Source of the DNA: Deltaproteobacteria bacterium
GTDB taxonomy: Bacteria; JAUYMQ01
Direction: 5' to 3'
DNA length: 29,789 nucleotides
Assembly: GCA_030698575.1 (NCBI GenBank)
Contig: JAUYMQ010000622.1
Coordinates: forward strand, 1-29,789
In this document: positions 23,194 through 29,789 of the stretch, piece by piece
Numbering within the stretch: position 1 is the stretch's first letter
Layout of the letters: every line of letters begins with the position of its first letter
The notes under the pieces: model-generated
Seen by the model: the letters and a program-made list of their open reading frames with translations, nothing else
The model's database searches: none
Told to the model about the DNA's origin: nothing
Position numbers and translations under genes: made by a program

Positions 23194-24009
23194 TCAAAGC
23201 TCCACCGTGATCACACCCGCCAGGTCGCGCCCCAGGAACCGGCTCCCGACCTTCACGAACCGTTCGTGGGCATCCGTTACGTAAAATCTCTGGCTGGCCG
23301 CTCGCGTGCCCGCGGCCGGCGCCGGCCGGTCGAGTGCGCGATCCTTCAGGGTATCGCGCACCGCAGAGGCCGTTGCCGATGCGGAATCGATGAGCGTTAT
23401 TTCCGGTCCGACGGTCTTCTGGATGACGCTCGCGAGAACGGGATAGTGCGTGCAGCCGAGCACGAGCGTATCCACCCCGAGATCACGGAACCCCGCCAGG
23501 TAGCGCTCCGCGGTGAGCGCCGCCACATCGGACTCCTGCCACCCCTCCTCGGCGAGCGGTACGAACAGCGGGCAGGCCTTCGTGAAAACCTGCACCGCAG
23601 GATCGTCCGCTTTCAGGGCCCGAACGTAGGCATCGCTCCTGATCGTTGCCTCGGTGCCGATGACACCGACGCGCCTGGTTCGCGAAACGCGGAGAGCTTC
23701 GCGCACGCCGGGATCGATCACACCCACCACCGGGAAATGGGTTGACGGGCAGGTTTCCCGGATGGCTTCGAGGGCCACGGCGGAGGCGGTGTTGCAGGCG
23801 ACCACGAGCAGCTTTACCCGCTTTTCGGCCATGAACTTCGCTGCCTGCGCCGCGTAGCGAACGACCGTTTCCGCCGATCGGGTGCCGTAAGGGACGCGCG
23901 CGGTGTCCCCGAGGTAGATCGTGTCTTCGTATGGAAGCGCCTCGGAGAGCGCCCTCAGGACGGTAAGGCCGCCGATCCCGGAGTCGAAGATCCCGATTGC
24001 GTCTCGCAT
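23194..24009 (-). CDS. murI: Glutamate racemase
   Basis: Converts L-glutamate to the D-glutamate of peptidoglycan without a cofactor; cytosolic and usually essential. 271 residues. The N-terminus GIFDSGIGGLTVL holds the conserved Asp9-Ser10; VVACNTASA carries Cys72 and LVLGCTHYPVL carries Cys186, the two catalytic cysteines. YLGDTARVPYG and the C-terminal LIDSASATA are also family marks. It is first in the murI-small protein-ftsE-ftsX-envC-ctpA run, with an 86-base leader behind a strong promoter. The grouping ties wall precursor supply to cell separation. Confidence 0.96.
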   Translation of the reverse strand: MRDAIGIFDSGIGGLTVLRALSEALPYEDTIYLGDTARVPYGTRSAETVVRYAAQAAKFMAEKRVKLLVVACNTASAVALEAIRETCPSTHFPVVGVIDPGVREALRVSRTRRVGVIGTEATIRSDAYVRALKADDPAVQVFTKACPLFVPLAEEGWQESDVAALTAERYLAGFRDLGVDTLVLGCTHYPVLASVIQKTVGPEITLIDSASATASAVRDTLKDRALDRPAPAAGTRAASQRFYVTDAHERFVKVGSRFLGRDLAGVITVEL

Positions 24010-24101
24010 TCTGTCTCCGATACGCAGGAACGTCCGCGGGGGGGAGTGCCGAAGAAAAGGCGTCGGGGCGGAAGATCGTTCTGATCCGGCCTGGATCCGC
24101 C

Positions 24102-24130
24102 ATGTTAGGGCGGTGGATCCGGCCTGTCAA
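24102..24130 (-). promoter_or_regulatory. Near-consensus promoter for the murI-ftsEX-envC-ctpA operon
   Basis: On the minus strand a perfect TTGACA (24130-24125), a 17-base spacer and TAACAT (24107-24102). Predicted start near 24095, about 85 bases before the murI ATG. This is the strongest promoter-like sequence in the window, fitting a housekeeping operon. The remaining bases of the 216-base gap hold the hairpin listed separately and no visible gene. Confidence 0.72.
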
Positions 24131-24180
24131 TAATCACGAACCGCCCTGCCGGGGAATTATCGCCCTGAATCGGCCGGTTT

Positions 24181-24213
24181 GCGGGAGGAGCCCGGAGACC
24201 GGGCCCCTCCCGC
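24181..24213 (-). terminator. Long GC hairpin after the PEP-CTERM gene
   Basis: GCGGGAGG (24181-24188) pairs with CCTCCCGC (24206-24213), and inside it GCCCGG (24190-24195) pairs with CCGGGC (24199-24204) around an AGA loop. It starts 13 bases after the stop of the PEP-CTERM gene at 24226. No T run follows on the minus strand, so it may be a weak terminator, an RNA 3' protection hairpin or an attenuating structure. Confidence 0.55.
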
Positions 24214-24225
24214 GATTTGATGCCT

Positions 24226-24906
24226 CTACCGTGCGACCGCCGATGAGAAGCGGCCCGCCACCAGGGGCAGGAGACCCGCCCCAAGCAACAGCGCCGTCGC
24301 GGGTTCCGGCACGGGCGGCGGCCCGGAGAAGGGCGCGCTGCCCGGCGTGGGCGTTCCCAGGACCGCGAAGTCCGCCGCATTGTCGTTCGTGTCAATGTCG
24401 GCGAACGCTCGGGCCAGGGACGATCCGGAAGGCGCGATGGGCGCCGCGCTTCCCTCTCCCGCGAAGAAGACGCCGGTGAAATCGCCATAGCCGAGCGCGT
24501 CCACGATCACGTCGGCCAGGCGAAGCTGCACGCTGTCGGGACCGTTCTGCGGATCCAGCCCCTCGAACAGCGCATCGGCGTCGCCGACCTCCGTCACCCC
24601 GCTCGCCGCGTCGGCCGCCACGAATACGCCGTCAATCGGGATAGAGAAGGCGGAGAGGTCGATGGTCAGATAGATATCTCCGGTCCCCCCATTGATTCCC
24701 ACGAGCGTGTAGCCGGAGAGCGAGAGCCCGGGGGTTCCCGCCAGTTCGACAAAGGTTCGGCCGTTGTCGCTGCCGGAGGCGTCCACGAGGATCTCCGAGA
24801 TCAGGACGGGGTCGGCGCCGGCGGTTTTCACCGCCAGGCTCCATTGCAGTGCCAGGGCGAGGAGCGCGAGGGCGAGCGCGAATTTGTGTGTGTGCTTGCG
24901 TTGCAT
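24226..24906 (-). CDS. Secreted PEP-CTERM protein with lamin-tail-like domain
   Basis: 226 residues. Signal peptide in residues 1-31 (basic start, ALALALLALALQWSLAV, AGA cleavage). The middle has ISEILVDASGSDNGRTFVEL then a SLSGYTLVGING and GVFVAAD pattern, as in lamin-tail (LTD) domains found in many bacterial surface proteins. The C-terminus is a PEP-CTERM sorting signal: VPEPATALLLGAGLLPLV (199-216) followed by a short tail with two arginines, less basic than usual. Such proteins are cleaved by an exosortase and linked to export of exopolysaccharide; no exosortase lies in this window. GGAGGAG just before the ATG is a strong ribosome site. The leader carries two hairpin repeats. Confidence 0.85.
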   Translation of the reverse strand: MQRKHTHKFALALALLALALQWSLAVKTAGADPVLISEILVDASGSDNGRTFVELAGTPGLSLSGYTLVGINGGTGDIYLTIDLSAFSIPIDGVFVAADAASGVTEVGDADALFEGLDPQNGPDSVQLRLADVIVDALGYGDFTGVFFAGEGSAAPIAPSGSSLARAFADIDTNDNAADFAVLGTPTPGSAPFSGPPPVPEPATALLLGAGLLPLVAGRFSSAVAR

Positions 24907-24924
24907 GGCTCCTCCTTAGCTTTT

Positions 24925-24987
24925 GCGGACGGGCGAGGCGCCCGCCCGCTTGGCTTGTTGGTGCGGATGGGCGAGGCGCCCGCCCGC
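24925..24987. repeat. Tandem pair of 25-base palindromic repeats
   Basis: Two copies of a 25-base imperfect palindrome, 24925-24949 and 24963-24987, 38 bases apart. They differ at one base (GCGGACGGGCG versus GCGGATGGGCG in the left arm) and share the AGG loop and the right arm CGCCCGCCCGC. Each can fold into a hairpin on either strand. They fill the space between the stop of the propeller gene (25002) and the PEP-CTERM ATG, so they could end one transcript or lie in the leader of the next. They look like REP-type elements. Confidence 0.7.
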
Positions 24988-25001
24988 GTTGGTTGAACGT
25001 T

Positions 25002-26609
25002 TCACCGCCGGCCTGGATCCTCCGCCCCGGCCAGCCGCGCCTTCTCTCTCGAGAAGAACCCCTCGGTCCACGCGTCCAGGCGCGCGGTCAGCTCCTCGAT
25101 CTTGATCAGGAGCTCTTCGAACTCTCCGCCGGCCTGCTCCCCGCCGTCGGCGCCCCGGCCTGCGGCAAGTCGATTCAGTGCAAGAAGCGAGCGCCGGCGC
25201 TCGAAGTAGATCTGGTTCACTTCGTCGAGAACGTCGTCGCGAAGCGTGAGCACCCGCCGCGCCTCCTCACTCACATCGAGCTCGTCGGGATTGAAGAGAA
25301 GTGAGCCGAGATCCCATTCCGCCGCGACGACGTAGTCGCGCTCCCGGTCGCGGTCGAGAGAATTGTCGAAGAGGTTGTGGATGGCCCCGGTTGAGAAGGA
25401 CTGATCCTGATTCTGCTCGCGGGCAAGGAAGCTGCGCCGGCGCAGCGAGATCTCCAGATCGGGGAGCAGGGCCCGGTATCGAACCCCGCGAAAATTGCGA
25501 CGGATCCTGTCCGGTTCGAGGCTCGCGGCGCGCAGCGCCTCCCGTCGCACGGAAGCGATGTCCGGCTCGGGCAAAAAGGCGATCCGCCCAGGCGGCAAGA
25601 AGCCGGTTTCCGCCGGCGCCGTGGCGGCGCCCTCCGGCGCACCCGACGGGACGGCATCACCCGGGGCTTCACGACTGAAGAGGCCGCGGTCGGTCGCCCC
25701 CAGAAGCCCGCCCTCCCGCGGCGCGAGGATGACGGCCGCCCCCTCGCCGGGTGGCGCCGCGGCAAGCGCGGCGGGCGCCCTCCCCGCCTCGACACGCCAC
25801 ACCTGGAACGCATCCGAGACCGCGAAGGCGCCGGGATTCCCGCTCATGGCATCGACGGACGTCGCGCGGCTGGCGAAGCCCCCGCCGGCGGTGATCGGTC
25901 GCCAGGGTCCCTCGGGTGAGGACCCCAGAAGGCCGGCCTCGGTGATCGCGATCGCCCACCCCCCTGATGCGGCGACATCGCGCGCCGGGCGCGAGTCGAT
26001 GCGAACCACGCCGCCGGGACGCGCTGCATCGAGCTGAAAGAGCCCCTCCTCCGCCGCAGCAATGAGCAGGCCTTCCTCAAGCCAGGCGACCGCGGTCACC
26101 CGGCGGCCCGGAAGGCCGGACGCCCTTTCCCGGATATCGCTGCCCGCCCTCTCCGCGATCACGACGCCGTCGTCGGTTCCGAAGGCAAGCCAGCCGCCAT
26201 CGCCGCGCCCGGCGCGCAGCGCATGGACGTCACCGCGCCGGCCCAGGCCCGCGAGGTCCAGCGTGCGCCAGGATTTCAGATCGCTGCTCCAGCGAACCCC
26301 ACCTTCGACGGCGGCCACGAGCGCCGGACCATCCGCCGTCCCCTCCAGAAACGCGAGCGCCCGGACGTCGCCCCCCGGCCCCGCCATCCGGCGCCAGCGC
26401 CCGCCCCCATCGGCCGACAGATAAACGCCGCTCGAAGATGCGGCCGCCAGCCGCGAGCCGTCGCGGCTCTCGACGAGCGCAGTGACTGCCTCCGCCGGCA
26501 ACTCCGTCACCCGCCTCCAGGCCACATCCCCGCGCGCCTCCGCCGCTCCCCCGACCGTGAGGATGGCCCCCAGATACACCGCCGCCGCCCATTGCCCTCT
26601 CCGCCGCAT
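25002..26609 (-). CDS. Secreted BNR/propeller-like protein with C-terminal helical region, function unknown
   Basis: 535 residues from ATG 26609, which has GGAGGGAGA directly upstream. Signal peptide in residues 1-27 (RRR, then AAAVYLGAILTVGGAAEA). Residues about 30-330 contain repeated short-strand blocks such as SSGVYLSADGGGRWRRM, EGGVRWSSDLKSW, DDGVVIAERAG, EEGLFQLDAA and DRGLFSREAPG, the pattern of BNR/sialidase or photosystem-assembly-type propellers. From 337 on it changes: YRALLPDLEISLRRRS, WDLGSLLFNPDEL (432-444), then a long charged helix (SEEARRVLTLRDDVLDEV onward) that probably forms a coiled coil to about 520. The second half resembles periplasmic domains near outer-membrane proteins, but I cannot name it. 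Confidence 0.78.
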   Translation of the reverse strand: MRRRGQWAAAVYLGAILTVGGAAEARGDVAWRRVTELPAEAVTALVESRDGSRLAAASSSGVYLSADGGGRWRRMAGPGGDVRALAFLEGTADGPALVAAVEGGVRWSSDLKSWRTLDLAGLGRRGDVHALRAGRGDGGWLAFGTDDGVVIAERAGSDIRERASGLPGRRVTAVAWLEEGLLIAAAEEGLFQLDAARPGGVVRIDSRPARDVAASGGWAIAITEAGLLGSSPEGPWRPITAGGGFASRATSVDAMSGNPGAFAVSDAFQVWRVEAGRAPAALAAAPPGEGAAVILAPREGGLLGATDRGLFSREAPGDAVPSGAPEGAATAPAETGFLPPGRIAFLPEPDIASVRREALRAASLEPDRIRRNFRGVRYRALLPDLEISLRRRSFLAREQNQDQSFSTGAIHNLFDNSLDRDRERDYVVAAEWDLGSLLFNPDELDVSEEARRVLTLRDDVLDEVNQIYFERRRSLLALNRLAAGRGADGGEQAGGEFEELLIKIEELTARLDAWTEGFFSREKARLAGAEDPGRR

Positions 26610-26658
26610 GCTCTCCCTCCTCGCTGGCCCCAACGTAAAAAGGCCGGCGTCGATCGCA

Positions 26659-26677
26659 CCGCGGGGTGACCCCGCGG
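26659..26677 (-). terminator. Possible terminator hairpin upstream of the propeller gene
   Basis: A perfect eight-base stem CCGCGGGG / CCCCGCGG with a TGA loop. Read on the minus strand, TTTTT follows at 26641-26637, about 18 bases after the stem. It lies in the 197-base gap between the six-cysteine gene (stop 26807) and the propeller gene. It may end the former or form part of the leader of the latter. No other feature is seen in that gap. Confidence 0.4.
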
Positions 26678-26806
26678 GCTGAACGACTACCGACCTCGCC
26701 TGGAGAGCGTAGCGGCAGCCCCCTCGGCTGGAGGGAGATCCGACCTCGATTTCCTGGTTAGTGGCGCGCGCCGCAGGAAAGTGTCATGCCCGCTGGCGCC
26801 GCGCGC

Positions 26807-27559
26807 TCAACGCTGCAAAACGTCCTTCAGGTACTGGAGGCTCGGGGCACATTGGGCGCTCACCGTCACGAAGAAACGGTTCTCGAACAGCGCGACAGCG
26901 CTTCCGCGGCAGGTTTGCGGAACGAATATGGCGCAGGCGGGGTCGCCGCCGATGTCGAACCGCTCGCCGTAGCCGGCCGTGAGGAAGGCGCTCGAGCAGG
27001 TCTTCTCGAGAGCGTCCGAGAGTGCGGGCTGTTTCAAGATATCGACGACCATCGTCCGGACGGTGGGTCCCTGGCAGTTCGGGCAGGTCACTTCGTCGTC
27101 ACCGGGGCCTTCATTGTCACCATCGGGCCCGTTCCCGGCCCCGTCGCCATCCGTTCCTCCGGCGGTCCGCACGCCGGCGCCCGCGCGGCCCCCGACAACC
27201 GGTGAGCCGGTGAAGTTCTGCTGCACGATGCCCGGGCGCGAGGACTCGGGCGGGCCGCTGGCGACGAGCTGATCGCCCTTCGGCTGGAGTTTCTTCACAA
27301 GCTCCGGATCGGGCTTGTGCTTCTTCTTGCCGCCGATCTTTTTCTTCTTCCCGCCAGACACCTCCGCCGGGTCGCCGGCGCCCGCGAAATCCGCGCCAGT
27401 GGCGCCCGTAGACGCCCCGCCTTGCAGGGCACCCGTGGCTTCGGGTCGACCCGGGTCCCGGGCCGCGTTTCGATCGCCCTCGTCGCCAAGGAGAAGGAAC
27501 GCGAGGAATGCCGCAAGCGCGGCGCCGCCGAGGATGAGTGTGTTCCGGTTTCGCAACAT
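26807..27559 (-). CDS. Membrane-anchored protein with basic linker and six-cysteine C-terminal domain, unknown
   Basis: 250 residues. One membrane segment at about 7-24 (TLILGGAALAAFLAFLLL) with no clear cleavage site, so it is likely anchored with the rest outside. Residues 25-155 are low-complexity: Ala/Gly-rich, a lysine cluster (KKKKIGGKKKHK, 71-82), then Gly/Asp-rich. The C-terminal 95 residues form a compact domain with Cys159-Pro-Asn-Cys162 and Cys188, 209, 217 and 237, ending in QYLKDVLQR. The CxxC could be a redox or metal site, or the six could form three disulfides. Nothing else recognised. It starts 52 bases after the SRPBCC-SDR gene and may share its transcript. Confidence 0.68.
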   Translation of the reverse strand: MLRNRNTLILGGAALAAFLAFLLLGDEGDRNAARDPGRPEATGALQGGASTGATGADFAGAGDPAEVSGGKKKKIGGKKKHKPDPELVKKLQPKGDQLVASGPPESSRPGIVQQNFTGSPVVGGRAGAGVRTAGGTDGDGAGNGPDGDNEGPGDDEVTCPNCQGPTVRTMVVDILKQPALSDALEKTCSSAFLTAGYGERFDIGGDPACAIFVPQTCRGSAVALFENRFFVTVSAQCAPSLQYLKDVLQR

Positions 27560-27611
27560 GGCTTAGTCTATCATCCTCGCCCGCGCCCTGGCCAGACCGT
27601 CCCGCGTGCGA

Positions 27612-28997
27612 TCAAAGGCCGAGCATGTGCGCAAGCGCCTGCTCGAGAACGGGCTCCCGGAAAGCGTAGCCGGTGCGGCCGAGCCGAGCTGGCGCCACGC
27701 GGGCGCTCGCAAGCAACGTCTCGTCCGCCATCTCGCCTAACGCGAGCCGCAGCGCCGCGGCCGGAACTCCCAGGAAGGCCGGCCTCCGGAGGAGCTTCGC
27801 CAGCGTGCGGGTGAATTCAGCGTTGGTCACGGGCTCCGGCGCAACGACGTTCACCGGGCCTTCCAGTTCCCGGTTCACGAGGACATGGTGCGCCGCGCCG
27901 ATCGCGTCCTCGCGCGCCACCCAGCTCATGTACTGCGTTCCGGATCCAAGCTTCCCGCCGCATCCCGCGCGGAAGGGAGGGAGCATGCGCCGCAGCGCGC
28001 CTCCGGCCGGGTTCAGCACGACGCCAAATCGCAGGTGCGCCACGCGGATGCCGGCTTCCTCGGCGGTCGCCGTGCCTGCTTCCCATTCCCGGCACACGCC
28101 GGCGAGAAAGCCATCCCCGAACGGGCTTTCCTCCCTGAGCTCTTCGTCACCCCGGTTCCCGTAGTACCCAATCGCCGACGCGGAAAGCAGGACGCGCGGC
28201 CGGGGTTCGAGGCGCGCGAGCGTCTCGCTCAGAAGCCGCGTCCCCTTCTCGCGGCTCCGAAGAATGCGTTGCTTCAGGTCCTCCGTCCAGCGCCCGCTCG
28301 CGATGCTCTCGCCGGCCAGATGGACCGCGGCATCGACCCCGGCGAGACTCGCCTTGTCGATCGTGCCCGCTTCCGGATCCCAGTGCACCTCGTCGCCGCC
28401 CGACTGAACCGGGCGCCTCACGAGCCGTATGACCCGGTGGCCGCCCGCGGTCAGGAAAGGAACAAGCGCGCTCCCGATGAATCCGTGGGCACCGCTCACC
28501 AGCACGGTGACGGGTGGCGCGTCACCCCGCGCGCCTCGCGCAGACAGGTGCGCCCGCACGTCCAGGGCGATGATCCGGTGGCGGTAGGCGAACGTACGCT
28601 CGAGATTCCTTCTGACGAAGCGGGCCCCGATCACCTCGCCAAGAGCGCCCCCCGGAAGTTCGTACTCGATCCGATCCTCGAGCGTACAGGCCGAGGTCCC
28701 TTCCGGCTCCACGCGGTGGAGATGATCCCAGCGCGCGAAGGGCCCTTCGATCTGCACGTCGCGAAACCGTCTCCCCTCCTCGTAGTCGCGATGCTCGGCG
28801 ATCCAGCGCATCCGCCGGGGCCCCACCCGGAGTTCGAGGATTGCGCGCGCGCCGTTTTCGATACCGCCCGTTCGCGAGAGCAGGCGTATACGCTCCCAGG
28901 GTGCAATGAGACGCTCGAGCGCGCCGGGCCGCCCGTGCCAGGCGAACACCTCGTCAGCCGGCGCATCGATGTGCGTACGGTGAACGAAGACCGGCAT
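27612..28997 (-). CDS. SRPBCC ligand-binding domain fused to TIGR01777-type SDR/epimerase
   Basis: 461 residues with two parts. Residues 1-150 are an SRPBCC (START-like) fold, starting HRTHIDAPADEVFAWHGRPG. From about 162 an atypical short-chain dehydrogenase begins: TVLVSGAHGFIGSALVPFL (nucleotide-binding GxxGxxG-like), VHLAGESIASGRWTE, ILRSREKGTRLLSE, LLSASAIGYYGNRGDE with Tyr-x-x-x-Lys partly altered, FGVVLNPAGGALRRML, MSWVAREDAIGA and a C-terminal GVPAAALRLALGEMADETLL. This matches TIGR01777 (YfcH-like) epimerase-family proteins of unclear function. The fusion suggests that one ligand is bound by both parts. GGGAGGG lies eight bases before the ATG. It diverges from the UbiA-family gene. 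Confidence 0.87.
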   Translation of the reverse strand: MPVFVHRTHIDAPADEVFAWHGRPGALERLIAPWERIRLLSRTGGIENGARAILELRVGPRRMRWIAEHRDYEEGRRFRDVQIEGPFARWDHLHRVEPEGTSACTLEDRIEYELPGGALGEVIGARFVRRNLERTFAYRHRIIALDVRAHLSARGARGDAPPVTVLVSGAHGFIGSALVPFLTAGGHRVIRLVRRPVQSGGDEVHWDPEAGTIDKASLAGVDAAVHLAGESIASGRWTEDLKQRILRSREKGTRLLSETLARLEPRPRVLLSASAIGYYGNRGDEELREESPFGDGFLAGVCREWEAGTATAEEAGIRVAHLRFGVVLNPAGGALRRMLPPFRAGCGGKLGSGTQYMSWVAREDAIGAAHHVLVNRELEGPVNVVAPEPVTNAEFTRTLAKLLRRPAFLGVPAAALRLALGEMADETLLASARVAPARLGRTGYAFREPVLEQALAHMLGL

Positions 28998-29017
28998 GGT
29001 GTCACCCTCCCCGCGGC

Positions 29018-29048
29018 TTGTCGCCCGATCGCCCGGGGCGTGTTAAAT
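29018..29048 (+). promoter_or_regulatory. Possible promoter for the UbiA-family gene
   Basis: TTGTCG (29018-29023) and the AT-rich GTTAAAT (29042-29048) lie in the 89-base divergent gap. Spacing is 18 or 19 bases depending on the -10 chosen, so support is modest. The transcript would begin near 29055, about 30 bases before the ATG. Confidence 0.3.
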
Positions 29049-29086
29049 TCTGCGCCCCGTTCCTGACAGAGAGAGGGTATCGCACA

Positions 29087-29789
29087 ATGGTCGTTGGAAA
29101 CTGGCTCGAGGTTTTTCGCACCTGCAACCTGCAGCCGGACCGGAAGATGGATGTGATCTCCCGGTGGCTCATCATCACCCGCGCGTGCGTATTCAACATC
29201 ACGCTGTTCGCATGGCTCATCGGGTCCCTACTGGCGGCGGCCAAGGGCCCCGTCGCCTGGGCGCCCGCCCTGGTGGCGCTCGTCGGCCTCATCGTCGCGC
29301 ACGCCGCCAACAACATGATCAACGACTACTTCGATCTGTCGGGCGGCGTCGACTCGGCCGAATACCCCCGTGCGCTCTACGCGCCCCATCCCGTGCTCGG
29401 GGGTCTCGTCTCGTCACGGGGGCTTCGAAACGCGATTTTCGCCTCCAACGCAATCGACCTCGCGGTCCTGGCCTATCTGACCTCCGTAATCGGCTGGGGC
29501 GTCGTCGGCTTCGCGCTGGCCGGACTGTTCGTGAGCGTGTTCTACGTGGCGCCCCCGCTCAAGCTGAAGCACCGGGGACTCGGGGAGTTCAGCGTGTTTC
29601 TCGTCTGGGGGCCGCTCATGGTGGGCGGCACCTATTTCGTGGCCGCGGGAAGCTTCTCGGCCGCAGCGGTCGTCTGCTCCCTCCCCTACGCCTTCCTTAT
29701 CATGACGGCGCTCCTGGGCAAACACATCGACAAGCTCCCCGACGACGAAGCCCGGGGAATCCGAACACTCCCGGTGGTGCTGGGCGCCC
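29087..29789 (+). CDS. UbiA-family prenyltransferase (MenA-like), N-terminal part (cut by window edge)
   Basis: The frame is open from ATG 29087 to the right edge, 234 codons. Membrane enzymes of this family transfer a polyprenyl chain to an aromatic ring, as in menaquinone, ubiquinone or heme O synthesis. The first aspartate-rich motif NNMINDYFDLSGGVD and the second, HIDKLPDDEARGIRTLPV, are both present; between them are hydrophobic segments such as GVVGFALAGLFVSVFYVAPP and the VFLVWGPLMVGGTYFV block. This pattern is closest to MenA-type enzymes, but the acceptor cannot be fixed from half a gene. GAGAGGG lies about 10 bases before the ATG. It is transcribed away from the SRPBCC-SDR gene; IspA at 2102-3031 could supply its donor. 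Confidence 0.83.
   Translation, partial: MVVGNWLEVFRTCNLQPDRKMDVISRWLIITRACVFNITLFAWLIGSLLAAAKGPVAWAPALVALVGLIVAHAANNMINDYFDLSGGVDSAEYPRALYAPHPVLGGLVSSRGLRNAIFASNAIDLAVLAYLTSVIGWGVVGFALAGLFVSVFYVAPPLKLKHRGLGEFSVFLVWGPLMVGGTYFVAAGSFSAAAVVCSLPYAFLIMTALLGKHIDKLPDDEARGIRTLPVVLGA

Noticed and set aside
1-29789. CRISPR arrays, tRNA or rRNA genes, insertion sequences, prophage genes
   Set aside because: No regularly spaced repeats, cloverleaf-like sequence, rRNA core sequence or transposase/integrase motifs were recognised on reading both strands.

Overview
The window is a GC-rich, gene-dense bacterial chromosome segment from a Gram-negative-type cell. It carries FtsEX-EnvC, a carboxyl-terminal protease, a PEP-CTERM envelope protein and an isoprenoid/quinone gene set. 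Gene order (xseA-xseB-ispA-dxs-tlyA; murI-conserved small protein-ftsE-ftsX-envC-ctpA) and several protein types (thiolase plus DUF35 pair, HTTM protein, GGT-like hydrolase) resemble deltaproteobacteria-like lineages such as Desulfobacterota, Myxococcota or Binatota. That placement is inference from memory of gene orders. No rRNA, tRNA, CRISPR array, insertion sequence or phage gene was seen. The DNA looks like ordinary chromosome rather than an acquired island.

Layout. 1-4722 (minus): xseA, then xseB-ispA-dxs-tlyA (tlyA cut by the left edge), with a good promoter just before xseB. 4859-7390 (minus): a large membrane sensor-kinase-like protein whose H-box lacks the histidine. 7535-9401 (minus): FAD-linked glycolate/lactate-type oxidase followed by a small DUF4149-like membrane protein. 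9483-10946 (minus): DEAD-box helicase with a strong terminator and an odd poly-C leader. 11254-13287 (plus): TPR-zincin fusion, NUDIX hydrolase, and an iron-sulfur/NifU-like protein. 13309-14825 (minus): thiolase and DUF35 partner. 14914-18392 (minus): DsbA-fold isomerase, GGT-like enzyme and HTTM/gamma-carboxylase-like membrane protein. 18409-24009 (minus): murI, a conserved small protein, ftsE, ftsX, envC and ctpA behind a near-consensus promoter. 24226-28997 (minus): PEP-CTERM/lamin-tail protein, a secreted propeller protein, a membrane-anchored six-cysteine protein, and an SRPBCC-SDR fusion. 29087 to the right edge (plus): the start of a UbiA-type prenyltransferase.

How the genes work together. 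IspA and Dxs supply polyprenyl diphosphates, which the UbiA-family enzyme at the other end probably uses for quinone synthesis. MurI, FtsE, FtsX, EnvC and CtpA form a coherent envelope-growth and cell-separation operon: D-glutamate supply, signalling across the inner membrane, murein hydrolase activation and periplasmic proteolysis. The isomerase/GGT pair suggests glutathione chemistry. The most interesting items are proteins that keep a family fold but have lost or changed a key site (kinase without His, NifU-like domain without CxxC), the TPR-zincin fusion, the HTTM protein that keeps the carboxylase-type lysine, and three secreted or anchored proteins of unknown function near the PEP-CTERM gene.
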